64,000 bases of DNA from Paragonimus westermani (taxonomy: Eukaryota > Platyhelminthes > Trematoda > Plagiorchiida > Troglotrematidae), in assembly GCA_008508345.1 (NCBI GenBank), contig QNGE01001252.1, positions 55,873 to 119,872 of the forward strand. The letters are read 5' to 3'. How positions within the stretch are numbered: position 1 is the first letter of the stretch; each line of letters starts with the position of its first letter. A model generated the notes under the pieces. The model had not been told where the DNA came from. It searched no databases and saw only the letters and a program-made list of their open reading frames with translations. The translations under genes and the position numbers were made by a program. Shown here piece by piece: positions 48,536-60,798 of the stretch.

Positions 48536-49299
48536 TGTAATCAATCTCTTTGTCGTAAAAACTGAAACTGTTTACCCCGCCTTGATATGTACAAGTGAAA
48601 CAATCTTTCGTTTCACTGTTTCTTTGCCATGCGCTAAACCTATACAACTGAATTTTTTGTGTATTCGACTGACAAGAATAAACGTAGTGTTTGTACATCA
48701 CAGTGTACGTCTTCTCACCATCTTGATGGACTGAATAAAGAGAACTTGTTGAAGGCTGTCTATTCTTTTTACTTCCAGTTACCACTTTGGATTGACTGTA
48801 ACCGTGGGGATTTGAGTGGGTATTGCTTCCTGTTTAAGCCGTTCTTTCTGAAAGGTTAAAAGAACAATGAAACAGTTCTCTGAGCCACACTTCAGGCAGG
48901 CGTAGCATTAGTTGTTACTCTTTTTCCGTTCCTTCTCCACTATCTGAGCTTGGAATACCTTGGCGATGGCCTCGTTCTATTCAAGCACCACTGATGAAAT
49001 AAGTAACAGATCGGAGTGGAATGTACATACAGATGATCAATATCAGTTGGCAGACACATGATAGGTCAACTGTTATCAGTCTGGCTCGTTTGTTCCTGAC
49101 TTTACATTCAATTAGTTATCAGCTTGTGCATCCAGCGGTTCGTTATACATCCATCAAACTAAATGAACTGATAGTAACGTAAGTTGTTACTCAAAACTAA
49201 CATGGCTAGTGTGCGCAAAGTCATCGTTTTTGCAGGAAATCCATAGGTTGCTCGCGAATAATTGTACCCGTATATCCACGGTATAGGTAGGTATATTTC
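48536..49299. other. Unassigned DNA
   Basis: Nothing recognisable. Confidence 0.4.
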
Positions 49300-49348
49300 A
49301 GAGTCCTCGCAAACACCAACAGAGTGAAACAGGGCTGCATACTAGCTT
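49300..49348 (+). pseudogene. Tiny LINE reverse transcriptase remnant
   Basis: The plus strand encodes ANTNRVKQGCILA followed by a stop. NxVKQGCxLAP is RT motif B of one large LINE group and differs from the SGVRQGCP type of the 18.7-kb fragment. Only about 15 residues are preserved and flanking frames show no further RT blocks. The call rests on one motif. Confidence 0.5.
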
Positions 49349-51934
49349 GACAGTCTGTCATTTTCTTACCCGATACGGTTGTCACAAGGCTTCTTCACTT
49401 AAAATGTTGGCGCACACTCTTCGCCAGGAGCTAATTGCAAATATGAGCAAAGACCAAGAAATGACGAATACTAATCATAGAACAGCTATTTGTCGGCGTT
49501 ATTTACCTGAGCCAATTGTGCATCCGAATGTGCAAAATCCAGACCGATTGTCGTTTGAAAGAGTGTAAACAGCATGAGAAATCTATGGTATTCTCAACAC
49601 CTGAATCGGGCAGCATACTTTGGAACTGATGAGAGCAATAATCAGCCTGGAGACCCTACTTTCAAGCTGCTTTTTTGGTGTTATGCCCAACCAGCCTGTA
49701 AGTCAAGATGGTATCAGTAATCATCCGACTATTGCTAAAGGTAGTAGAAAACTCCCTGCGGAGTGGTAACACAGGGGTGGCATTAAACCACAGGTGTGTG
49801 CTTAGCACAATTCTGTGAGGCAACTATTGTTGGACGCCACGCAAAACTCAAGAACAACGTACAAACACACTCCAGTCCCTCCACATACGAACAGCGCTCA
49901 TCATCAGCCGGTAACACCAAATCTCAAACAGGAATAGTTCTAACGACTGAGGTCTCTCACTAGTTTTCCCTTTGCTCATCAAGAGGTGTTGACCATGACA
50001 GGGTCATATGAACTGAATAGAACGTAGCAGTATTCCTGTCATAACGCGAAGCACCCACCGGCTCTAGATTATTCAGGAACAGATAAAAAACTACTTTACT
50101 ACCCTTGTATAATAAACTTAGTCAAAACACACATTTTAGGTGCTCATAAGGAGGTGCGCGCTCAGTGCTTCATAAATTAGGAGGGGCGCTAATATCTTGC
50201 TATCTGGAAAAACACTTGGGTCAATAAGAGCTAAGGAAGACTTTAAACTTAGTTCGGTTTACTGATACTGGCACAGGCATATCGAAATTTACATTACATT
50301 TTGACAGAGAAATCCCTGTAGGTGTTAGACGATAACGACCAATGAAATCATATACACAGAGCAAGACAACACACTACATTCAGAAGAAAAAAACATTTTA
50401 AAATTTGACGTCTTTATCTAAAATCCAAGGAAAGTTGATGAAAACCACTGCAGCCAACGTATACTATGAACGTCATTAAAAATCCAATACCGTGAAAATA
50501 CTTGGTTAGCGGTTATTTAGGGGACAATGTTCGTCTTTCGCAAACGACTTACATTACTCGATCGCAGTACATCAAATTAAGATTCACTGTGATATCACAA
50601 TCATGAAGATGCTTTGTCTTGGATCGGAAATTAATTGGGACTCATGAAAAACCTGCTTTTTGAAGGAAGCGAATTGGAAAGTCCATTTGAACGTGAAAGT
50701 TACAACCGTCTGAGTGGTGGTCAACTTACGACTATAGTTCGTTTGATACGGGTAAACAAAGTGTCAACTTATTTGTGTGCTATGTGCTAGAGAATGTGCA
50801 CTGTAACTGCTGGCTCGCTCAGAAAAATCATTTTTTTAGGATGATGGATGATGAAATTTGTAAATGCTGGACAGGAGGCAACGATGGCAGTCATGGTCGG
50901 TCACGTGGGATACACAAAGTTTACGAAAAGGGTGGAAGTTTGTGTTCCCTTAAGGACATTATAGAATACAATATAACGACACTGTATCATTAAAACAGGT
51001 AAGTCGTAGGCTACAGAATGTGGTTTATGCACATATTCAATTGGAAGCTCTGAAGTAGAAAGCACTCTGTTGAGTCGAGCAGCTAAATTCAATCAGTGCA
51101 TGGTGTAGAACATAATCCAGCTTTGTTAGAAACTTAAGAGGTAAGCTCATCGCAGAGGTTCAACAAGTCAACTAGTCTTAGTTAAATGCGATTGTGACTT
51201 TTCTTGATGTATTAATATACCAATCCATATGTAACATTCGCTTTCGACGAGGGTTAAGTAAACCATAGCAACAAAAAGAGTGCGCAAACTTGAATTTTCG
51301 CCTGTCTTTACAAGTTCAACAATAGTAAGTTCTTTCCAGCCTTTCGGACCGATTCTGCTCAGTAAAAAAATAAGAATGGATGTCTTTTTCAAAATGCATT
51401 GCTTGGCTCTGCATAATTTTCTGCATTCTCTGTAGACCAACTCACGTAATCCATTTGTTCAATCATGGACACCAAATCAACCGATTGAAGCTACCTGGCC
51501 AACTGGGCAATCCACTGTGAACTGGTGCGATGCGATGGTATCTCGAGGGGCTGGCGAACAAGTCTAGACAGACAGGCTTAGCCTTCCGCCGTCAGACGCC
51601 AGAGAGAATGAGCTTCCAACATACCACCACAACTGGCCTTGAACGGAATCCCGCATGTTTTCTGTTTGAATATATTCGTCTACGATGATTCTTCGTCTTC
51701 CAAATTTCAACAGTACATTGTCCCACATTAAAAAATGAACGGTTAATCTTTCACTACATTCTTCTTAAGCTGCCAAGTACTCGTTTTCGTTTTCGACAGA
51801 AAGCGCTCTTTTCTCGGAAGTTTTGCGGTGAATAATCTTGAACTGGATGTTTTTCTCTACGCATAAGCCTTTACTCGATAATTCCTCACCAACGCCAACG
51901 CGTGTGCAGACATTTGAGTGAACGCAGTTGTGAT
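49349..51934. other. Unassigned DNA
   Basis: No gene, RNA or repeat recognised. Frames at 50,775 and 51,168 lack family motifs. Confidence 0.4.
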
Positions 51935-52063
51935 TAAAAATAATGCGTAGCGAACAAGCGCGTTTCCAGTGGTTCGTCGTCAAGCTGAATACATCCCATT
52001 AGTACCACAAATTTTACAGGGAATTCACCATGGGGGTAAACGGGGAACGGATGGTTAGTGAGG
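51935..52063 (-). repeat. PLE 3' region, left arm of older inverted pair
   Basis: The PLE tail at 51,945-52,063 aligns without gaps over 119 bp to 53,507-53,625 in inverted orientation, with about 31 differences (roughly 74 percent identity), many of them C/T. It contains the hammerhead-like motif at 51,945-51,984: TTGACGA, 10 nt, GAAAC, then GCGCTTGTTCGCTACGC. Confidence 0.8.
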
Positions 52064-53506
52064 TCAGTTAGTTCAATGTCAAACTGCAAACAAGTACCCA
52101 CTAGAACAGTGGGTCTTGACACGCTAACAGGGTACAGTGATGGCCAAGACAGATTCAAAGCCTGAATAAAACGTTTCTGGACGCACGGGATTGGGTTATA
52201 CAGGCGAATTCCAATAGCTTCTGCTGCGGACAGAATTCTAGGCCTCACCGCCCTCTACTGGACGGCGTTAACTCGGCGGAATACACTGCTACATTAACAG
52301 AGTGAATCGAATCCACCAGGTGTGATAGTATGGCACTGTTGACAGATTTCGTTATTGCTTTTTTGAGCCAAGCTTAGTAATGTTCTCGGACCAGTTCTGA
52401 TAAGCGTGTGGTCGTGCGACCAACGTAACTGGTTCTACAGGAACAAATGAGTGAGTACACACAGAACGGAGCTGTTGAACCAGGTACTTTATCTTTTAGG
52501 CATAGGCACAAAACCGTATTGGCCGCCAAGTGGGCACGTGCTATAGCGGCGTAAAATTTTATATTAACGGCATTCGTGAGTCAACGCGTGATAGTGTCGG
52601 CTGGCGTATCACCCTCAAGAGGTAATGCAATGTGTACAGTTTCCTGTTCTACTAGGTGCAGCTGGTCTCTTTCAGCTCATCGGGGTAGCCATTTTCTATG
52701 AGTATCATACGTATAAACGTCAGTTCTTCAGAAGTGTCCTGCCTGTAAAGGGAGTGATATGAAATTATTGAAGTGAATGTACTGACCATTCCCAGTATCC
52801 TTTCTGTGTATAGTGCTGAATTGAGCCACCAGTGTGGAGAACTAAACATACACCCAGAAAACCTAATTGGCTATTCATTCCAGTCTCCAACGAAAATTGT
52901 AAATTTTGGTGTGCAGTGTTGTATATGGCCAAAATGTCAGTTGGGTCTACGTTATTCTCGAGTAAGCAAAGGATGTCGTCAACGTACTTCGTATGAAAAT
53001 TGCACTGGCCAATCGTTAAACTTAGCTGTTCGCTTTCCAATTTCACCATGAAAATGTCCACACACAGTGGTCCCAACAGCGATCCCATCGCGACACTGTC
53101 CTTTTGTCGATAAATTCCCTTACTGAACCTAAACTGTACGTTGCAAGTGCACAGTTAAAGTAATTGCTTGAGTTCAACCTGCGGTATCTGAAAATCTACG
53201 TCAATGTTCTTGATATAAGCATACAGGTAATCTACGGTCTCCATTAATGGGGCGTTGATAAACAAGGGTATGACGTCGAGGGAAGACAGTGATTTCCCAG
53301 TTAAACTGGTATCTGTACTTGCATTCACAAGACCAAAGGAGTCGCGTAAGCTGTGTGTCGGAAGTTTCCACCTGGCAGGGTCAAGTATTTGTGACAACCA
53401 CTTAGCCAGTGAATGGTATGGAGAGTTCCACATGTCTAAAATTGGTCTGAGTGGTATCTCAACTTTATGGATTTTAGGTAACTTGTACAGCCTCAAAATC
53501 GTGGTT
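51935..53506 (-). pseudogene. Penelope-like element, RT and GIY-YIG, longest copy
   Basis: On the minus strand the domains run in order. RT fingers: RLYKLPKIHKVEIPLRPILD, then NSPYHSLAKWLSQIL. RT motif A region: LDVIPLFINAPLMETVDYL (family form LDVTSLFTNVPL, so the usual Thr-Ser pair is Ile-Pro). Motif B: MGSLLGPLCVDIFMVKLE. Motif C: KYVDDILCLLENN, catalytic Asp pair intact. Then TAHQNLQFSLETG and a frame-shifted GNGQYIHF-type block. ELTFIRMILIENGYPDEL is the linker. GIY-YIG: CVYSLICSCRTSYVGRTTTR near 52,400-52,480, then a stop, AWLKKAITKSVNSAILSHLV and DSIHSV. C-terminus: ILSAAEAIGIRLYNPIPCVQ. Frameshifts and stops show decay. It is 5'-truncated at about 53,507, where an inverted tail copy begins. 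Confidence 0.9.
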
Positions 53507-53632
53507 CCTCATTAACCACTTGTTTCCTGTTTATCCCCTTAACGATTTCCCCGTAAAATGTGTGACATAAATGTGATGAATTTAGCCTGATGATGTATGA
53601 CTGAAAACGAGCTTGTTCGATACACATTTCTC
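53507..53632 (+). repeat. PLE 3' region, inverted right arm
   Basis: On the plus strand this is a tail fragment of the same PLE family, starting exactly where the minus-strand PLE is 5'-truncated. It contains CTGATGA at 53,587-53,593 and the block GAAAACGAGCTTGTTCG, shared with 8,647-8,692. The arrangement repeats the head-to-head layout seen at 1.8-3.3 kb, at greater age. Confidence 0.8.
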
Positions 53633-54216
53633 ATGACAACGCTGGGAACTTTTACGCGATTATGGATATGTTGTGAGGTCCTGATGGAGTCTAGTGTTCA
53701 CTAAAAATGAATTCAAGCAATACGTTTCAACTACCTTTGTCGGATAGGTTATACCTACGTGCTTTACCCATTCATTTGATATATATATATATATATATCG
53801 ATCTAACCTACGGTCTGTTGTACACGGGGGTGGAGTCGCGGTCTGTCCGGCGTGTGTGCGCAGACATCAGGTATGCGTGACTGTGTGTATACATCATGGT
53901 CTAACGAATTGTCACTCATACCATCACCGTAGCCTTGCATTTGTCTTTTTGATCGGACCGACTGATGTGATCGTCTCAAATCAGATAACTGGTCATTAGC
54001 GAGCTGACTTTCCAGAGACACACACATCCTACGGATATTTTTAAACACTTTACGCAGCCAATCAGATCACGTGTGTGTGGATTTTTGCTTGAGGCACCAA
54101 ACTAAAGATACAGTGATGCAACCGTCATGCACGCACTTTACCATCGATCGACCGGACCGCTAGAAAATGTCGGTTTCCGCCTACACTTCGTGAAAGTTTT
54201 CAAACAATTTCATATC
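53633..54216. other. Unassigned DNA with (AT)n microsatellite
   Basis: Contains an (AT)10 run at about 53,779-53,798. A minus-strand frame at 53,803-54,048 is arginine- and histidine-rich but has no recognised domain. Confidence 0.4.
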
Positions 54217-54345
54217 TTCAAGTGGACCATCACTCACATTTGATCGCAATCTTCGCATTCAGATAAACTTTCCAGCCAGCCTCTTTCGAAAAGAAGCACT
54301 AGACTCGAGTTTCGCTNTCATATCTGCCCACACTTGCACGAAGTT
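54217..54345 (-). mobile_element. SINE copy, body only
   Basis: Minus-strand copy of the 23.4/60.6-kb SINE body. AGCGAAACTCGAGTCTAG, CTTCTTTTCGAAAGAGGCTG and TGCGAAGATTGCGATCAAAT are shared. The tRNA-like head is not recognisable beyond about 54,345, so the copy is 5'-truncated or decayed. One undetermined base lies at 54,317. Confidence 0.7.
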
Positions 54346-55013
54346 ATTAACTCATCGCACCCCTGGTAACCAATCAGCGCTGAGGGACATACTACCCTGT
54401 TCCCTAAAACGGCTTACGCACAAAGGCAGTGGGTGATGCGAATGCTATCAGGTGAATGGTGTTGCAATAGGAAATGTAGAAGAAAAACCTGACGAACAAC
54501 AGTTTACGATAATTCTTCATCAGATCAACTGAACTATGTAGATTCGGCGAGGTCAAAACAGTGTGTAAACAAGACGAAAAGGTATAGTAGAATGTCGTTG
54601 CATCAAGTACACTGTTACGAAACATCATAAGAATCCATAGACTAACCAGTGAGAGAGTAAATCACCAATGTTAATGATGAGTGGTTTGCAGTTCCATTCA
54701 CAGTTACGCCATGGCGTTATCGACAGGAGAGTATTGACGAGCCTGCAGACCAATGGTGTTATCTTTGGCTACGGCAACTGCAGGGCTTGTGAACACAAAG
54801 TCGGACTGTGTTATCGCACTGCGATCGAGTCAACAGTAGCCAGCATCCGTTGTCTGGCCAATTTGCATTGGTTGACCAGGGTTTTGTGGACAACACGGAA
54901 AGTCTGAGTGTGGGTCAACCCGGCGATTAGTATCCGCCACATGTGCGACCACTACAGTGTTGATGGACTTGGTCTAACCTGTCCCGAGCCACGCTGAATG
55001 ACGTCATGAGGAC
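54346..55013. other. Unassigned DNA
   Basis: Nothing recognised. Confidence 0.4.
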
Positions 55014-55862
55014 AATAAAGAAGCGAACAAGACCTGGTTTCTGTGTTCGGTCATCAGGCTAATTACAACACAATAATTATGAAAACAGTAGTCAGGGTGA
55101 ACCAGAGAAAACGGTAACCAGAAGTCATGGTCGGTGCGTTTGTTATTAGTTACGCAATCGTTGTTGCAAATCACTGGCTTGGTTGATTGTGGGTCGGAGG
55201 AGATTAAGTATTCAGACCTGAACGGCCTCGGCAACGGTGAACATTCGAAATGTCACCATTTTTGTTCGATTTCTTGGCATTTGGCAGACAATCCCAAAAG
55301 CATCTTTCTTACTGACACAGTGAGTAGAGTCGATCAAATGAGCAACACTCACGCCTGGAGCTGTTTTACTCACACCACTGTTCACTTGCTCTACGGTGTA
55401 CGCTGTTCGACACCAACAAACAAATGAACACACACAAAAGCCGGTTGAAGAACAAGGAAATTCGTCTTTGCGTTGTGACATGATAACGAGTACTGAATGG
55501 GAACTCACGCACAATGGAGCGGCAGGGTAGGTTGTGTCGGCTGATTTTCTGAGCTTTCATGAGACAACTTCAGTCATGGGGTCTCCCTTGAGAGGAATAC
55601 CAGTAAACGCAAGTTTCTTATTTACAAAGGGTGATTTAGGTTTCGACTGTACCGCCTGCATCGCCTTCGGAATGAAATGGATTGGGTAACCATTCTGTAT
55701 GAACACTTTTTATGAGACATCGAGCTCAGCTTGTAAAGTGTCAGGGGTGCAGATCTTTAACGCCCTACCCGACAGACATTCTTTGAGGTTTCGCTTTTCA
55801 TTTAGCAGAACGAAACTGTCAAGGTGAGTGTACTAGCCACTTCAGGTCTGTCTTCTGTACTG
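55014..55862 (-). pseudogene. Penelope-like element, decayed relative of the 2-kb copy
   Basis: This minus-strand copy is collinear with 1,840-2,763. From the 5' side, it shares the RT end and TGGxGQY-like region near 55,840, the linker (RISLFFNRLLCVFICLLV in a shifted frame), CVCSFVCWCRTAY of the GIY-YIG block, and HLIDSTHCVSKKDAFGIVCQ followed by MPRNRTKMVTFRMFTVAEAV. A deletion removes the YIG glycine and the Arg-rich segment after it, and several frameshifts are present. At the codon where the 2-kb copy has TGA this one keeps CGA. Its 3' region holds a hammerhead-like motif. Confidence 0.87.
55022..55057 (-). other. Hammerhead-like motif with intact CTGATGA and GAAAC
   Basis: On the minus strand CTGATGA (55,051-55,057) is followed by 9 nt and GAAAC, then CAGGTCTTGTTCGCT. 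A two-pair stem III (AC with GU, loop CAG) and a GTC cleavage triplet are possible. The 9 nt between the boxes do not form a good stem II. Both core boxes are intact in this copy. Confidence 0.4.
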
Positions 55863-58800
55863 ATAACCGATTAACCAGCGGATAACAACAGGCCTTTGAT
55901 ATAATCAGCCTCCAATTCACGTGCGTGACTGGGGTCTACTGTAAAAAAAACTTGAAAGCATAAAGATTCATGAAGTATGTTTGCCAGCTGGGATTAATAC
56001 TATAACAGGTTCTGGACAGGTAACTCATTATGTCAGACGTTGCTACATGCGTTCGAACTACTCCTTGATGGTGGAGTGCCTTTAGGCGCAACCAACATGA
56101 ATGAACAAAACGAAAACTCTCAGGTTTTGACGGTTTCGTCTAACTGTTACCTACATCGAGGACATCTGTGGTCCCATTCAAGTTGACTAAATCAGGCACA
56201 AATTTGGCATGATTCTCTGATTGTGCTGTGGTATTAACCTATTTCGTGCTTTCACGGGAATTCCTTGGGGAAGGGGAAGAACATTCGCCGACCTTTTAAA
56301 AACTGGCATCTCGTAGGTCCTGAATAGAACAAAGTGGTTTGGTCACACAACTCCGCATTGTGTGGCACAGTCATTCGATGAGCTGGTCGCATGGAAGTTT
56401 ACAAAAAAGGTGCATGTATTCGGACAGTAACTCTTGAATTTGTGGTAACAAACTTCTTTACACTACAGTAGAACCATTTGTTCTGACGCCACTTGGTTGT
56501 GGTTAAGATCATTTCGATGATCACTTTATTATAGTTGCCATGTGTAATAGTGAAATGGAGATCCTTATTCGAACAGGTATCGTTTCGGAACAACGACCGA
56601 TATCATGTATGAGATAAAGACGAATGTGTCATGTCGTTTGTCCCCCTCAGCTGTGCTCATTCGAAATGATGACCAGATAATTGAACAAGTGGATACATGC
56701 AGACAAATTTGTGGGATCTGTTTAACCACCAAAAATTACTCACTTCTGTGTGTGTACACCACGATTGAACATTTTTATCAATATTATTATCAAAGAAAAC
56801 TGGGTGGAAAATTGTTGAAATGGCTAGATAAACGAGTGGTCCAGTTTACGCAACTGACCAGTGTAGCGAATAGAAAATATTTAAACATTTCGTATTTTGA
56901 TTCAGCCCAACAGAGAAAAAGAATACAGTAGAACAACGTGAAGCATAACACATACAACCATACAGGTTATCAGTGCAGTGCCAGGTAAATTTGATATCAC
57001 TTTTGGCGTTCAACAAATTCACACTGGAACTGCACAGCTTCTAGTCTACTGTGTTTTCACTACAGACAGCACTGGCAGTGAGTTTTTTTCAGAAAGTTTG
57101 ATGGATTTCTACTCAAAAATGTCATTCCTTACGTTGATCTATCTGCCGTTTTTAGCTAATCTGTCATACAACACTCGATTTCGCAAGGGTTAGCACAGTC
57201 GGTTTCATGGCTGGAGCACGCCTGAGTTCAGCGTCCATTTACAACCTTCCGATATTTTTGGGTTATTTGACATTCCTGCTAAAAATCTCACTTTCTCTAA
57301 GCTACAAGCGTAATAAATTCTAGTACACCTTAGTATTATGCTGAGGATCCAGTAGGTTCATCCAGATCAAACTGGAAGTGTCCCACGCGTCGTTAGAATT
57401 GAAAATTAAATCAACGGTTGTATTGTATGTTATCACCGTTATATTTACATGTTGGTGAAATTCTTCGGGCTGAGTCTCCAATTTACTAAGGAAACGGACG
57501 ATCCGCCTGGAACTCTGTCACACCAACAGCACAAAATCTGACAAAGTGAATCTCAGATTAGTCATACTTTCAGTTCACTTTTGTCTTCAACCTGTCGTTA
57601 TAACCACCTCAAACTGTGTTGAATTGCCTGACAATCACGATGAAATCCGCCGGTGGCCTTTTCTTACCGTGCAGTTCAATTACAGACGATCGGCCATAAT
57701 TCAAACATTCCAAGTATTTTTGGGTACTTTTGTCTATGACTTATCGTGAACCATATAGTAGAAAGGTCTTCACAGAAATACACCGTGTCAATTTTTATCA
57801 ATCATTTTTCGTTTTCAAAGATACCTAGAACACCAGTCCATATAAAGAGCAGCTTCAACACGTGTTTTGTTTATATGACTGTACGGTTTGTGTGTAGGTT
57901 ACCTGGGACTATGTCGACAATATCAAGGTACATCATAAAACCTCAAAAGTATTCAAAAAATGTGACCACGACTTTCCTTGCAGTGCACAAGTTACCTGAG
58001 TGGTTATCATACATGTGCCTGTTTGTCGAAGTGTTCTGTGCAATGCACAGAAGTGTAGCCTTTCTGATCGGTTCTTTAAAAATAATATCAAGATTCTACT
58101 GGTCTTTATTGGACACACTTTTGACTATTTAACAACGTAGTTGAGAAACTAGCAACAGCACTCCTTAATGTTCGATTTTTGTCTACATATTTCAAACTTA
58201 GTTTCGTATTGCCTAAAAATTCACGGGGAAATTTTTCCTCATAACTATTGAGGAGAATGGGAACAACTTGACTGAAAATTCATCCCAAACGCTCGCAATT
58301 CGGTGAACAAAGTTTTATTTTGATTTGTTCGGGTATGGAGACAAATTCAACAATGGAAAGCAACCTTCTTATTAGTGAGTTTTTGATGAAATGTTCAGAA
58401 TTGAGTTAATGGTCTTAAAGGATTAAGTCCTCGAAAACAGTTATGCAAAAATAATACATATAAAGGTTTTTTGTATTTCAGAAGATGTAAATGTAACAGC
58501 GGTACAAAGTAAAACGAAGCAAAACATCACGTCCCACTCTGGATGAACACATCGAGCGCGAACTTTGAACAGAAAAGCTGAAGAGGTTGAGAAAACGTGA
58601 ATGATACGAAATAATTAAACGGATTAGGATGAAATACACATTGGTATAATTGTTAGACCTACCGGTATGAGTTTAAGATCAGTGAAGGACAGCCGACTGT
58701 CAACTGAAACTTGATTTGTGTGAAAGTGTACAAATGATATTTGGTGAAATTCGATATCAAGTTTGAACATCTGCTTATCAGCTCACATGGAGAAGCGTAA

Positions 58801-59404
58801 AATTTGTCTTCATCAATACGTTTGGAAGTATCATAGTCTGACAGGGTGCTCAGATGTCACCCAGATCGTCAAAAATCCGGCAAAATCTTTGCTGACCCAA
58901 AAGTGATTGGCTTGCAAATGGTTCAATGGAAATCATTCCGGTTACTGTCATTGATTCGAAACACCCCCAACAGGCTGGATTGGTGTTGATAATGTTGATA
59001 ATAATTGGTGTTGGCATTTGTAATGATGTCAAAGATCCTATTTTAAAATTAACTGAATGTCTATCGATTGTGTTTACTCAGCTGTGGTAGACTACTTGCA
59101 TATTACTTGAACATCAATCACAACACACTTCAACTTCTGCACTCCCACAAGCTTTCCGCAAGTCTCTCTCCAGAAGGAGGCACTACATTTAAGTCCCCCC
59201 CAGTTTATCTTTATCAATGATGCACATCGTTGTCACACAGTGCAAAATGAGAGTTTGCGTGCAACACTTCAGTTGTTTCTAGTGTGACCACGACTTTGTG
59301 GCAGAAATTCTCATTTATGTTGAAGCTACAGCCATCTTCAGCGAGCCAAGTGAACCTTGTTTGAACTACTGGTAGAAGTTCGGGCAGTTAGACTATTTCA
59401 GACT
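55863..59404. other. Unassigned DNA
   Basis: Open frames of up to 128 codons (57,746-58,132) occur but none carries a recognised motif. A GATAAT-type short repeat lies near 58,985-59,005. Confidence 0.4.
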
Positions 59405-59505
59405 GAACATCAACCATACTTGTCAGCAATTTTCACATTCAGGTAAGCCTTTCGGTTGGCTCACTTCGAAAGAAAACAATGGATTCGAGTTTCGTTTTTA
59501 TTATT
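59405..59505 (-). mobile_element. SINE copy, diverged body
   Basis: On the minus strand ACGAAACTCGAATCCATTG, TTTCTTTCGAAGTGAGCC and CTGAATGTGAAAATTGC align with the bodies at 23.4, 54.2 and 60.6 kb. It is the most diverged of the four and has no visible head. Confidence 0.6.
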
Positions 59506-60594
59506 TCACCGAAACACTCATCGTTTCCAACCCGGAGCGAATACAGATAATTTTTCATTAAATTTCACTCGCTACTGCTTTGTTGTCGTATTGCAGACAA
59601 CGAGGGAAGCACTCCTCTTAAGCGTTCATCCGAGCTGTTTGTAGTGGGAATTTCTAATGGCGCCATTGAAAGCTTTTGCAATCAGACTTGATTTAGACTA
59701 CGTCATATTTACTGAGATCCAGCTAGTCATGTAGTAGACAGGAAAATTACCAAAATTATCACTAACAAAATTTTCAGATTAATTAATTTGACTCGGATAC
59801 TGATCACTGGATGGCTGTACGCAATATCATTCACTGCGATCTTGCACCGAAGACGTGACTCCAGATTAAGACAAGTTGTGAACGTATTTTATCGTGGGCT
59901 GTTAAGCCGACACTTTATGATCTGTACAATTTGGTTTCTTCCGGTAAAGATTGTCATCCTGGGATCACAACTGACAAATTCGTTTAGTAAAAACACCGGT
60001 TAGGTGAACAATGCTCTAAACAAAGTGGTTGACTTAACTGGACGGACCTCAATCTTCACATTTGTAAACCGCACGAAGTAGCTGGGTGCGTTGTATCCAT
60101 TTAGACGATGGAAGATGTCCGCTTCAGCTCGACCGTATAGTAGGTCCATGATTCAATTTGAAGATTTGTAATTCCTTTCGATGGCCTCCACTCCAGTGAG
60201 CTTATACGCCTGAACGAAGCTGATAAGAGAATGTCGGCTTACACCTGAGAACTGAGAGGCAAAATTGTAAAAAGTTACGAACGTTTCTAGTAAATTTTTT
60301 TAAAGAACCACTAGCTAAGGAGCCAGAAGGGTTAATCTCAGTTTGAAAATACAGGTATCAATCAACGCCGCTATTGCGCAGATGAAATTCTGCTACCGCC
60401 AGAGAGTTAGGTTGGTTTAGACCAGTCCTTATTGAGTGCAGCATAAAACTGCTGATTTTCATAGAACTTCCAAGCGACATACATAAGGTGCTTCGAAGTG
60501 GCATCTACATTAAAAGGCTTCGCAGTAGCCTGAACCCCGAAATTTTGGATGTAAGTATAAAAATTCGGCTTTTTCGATCTGAACATAATATTTT
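59506..60594. other. Unassigned DNA
   Basis: No gene recognised. A minus-strand frame at 60,407-60,634 begins inside the SINE and continues with a coding-like stretch (KPFNVDATSKHLMYVAWKF) of unknown origin. Confidence 0.35.
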
Positions 60595-60798
60595 CAAGTT
60601 GAACATCGCTTGCATTTGATCGCAGCGTTCGCATTCAGATAGACTTTCCAGCCAGCCTCTTTCAAAAAGAAGCACCAGACTCGAGTTTCGCTCTCATTAG
60701 AGCCCGTCATTTATGTATATCCTTGCCGCGGCCGGAATGTGAACTCCGGTCACGCTCTCATGAGGCAACCATGTTGACTATTGCGCCAATGAACTCAC
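60595..60798 (-). mobile_element. tRNA-derived SINE, copy with head
   Basis: On the minus strand a tRNA-like head (GGCGCAATAGTCAACATGG, GGTTGCCTCATGAG, CCGGAGTTCACATTCCGG) aligns with the head at 23,374. It is followed by a body with GCGAAACTCGAGTCTGG and GAGGCTGGCTGGAAAG and a 3' end TGCAAGCGATGTTCAACTTG. It is the best full-length match to the 23.4-kb copy and defines an element of about 200 bp. Confidence 0.78.

Noticed and set aside
56605..56931. A 108-codon plus-strand frame
   Set aside because: Composition is not clearly coding and no family resemblance was found.
57746..58132. A 128-codon plus-strand frame, one of the longest in the window
   Set aside because: No domain, signal peptide or splice context is recognised. 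Runs of this length are expected by chance in 64 kb.
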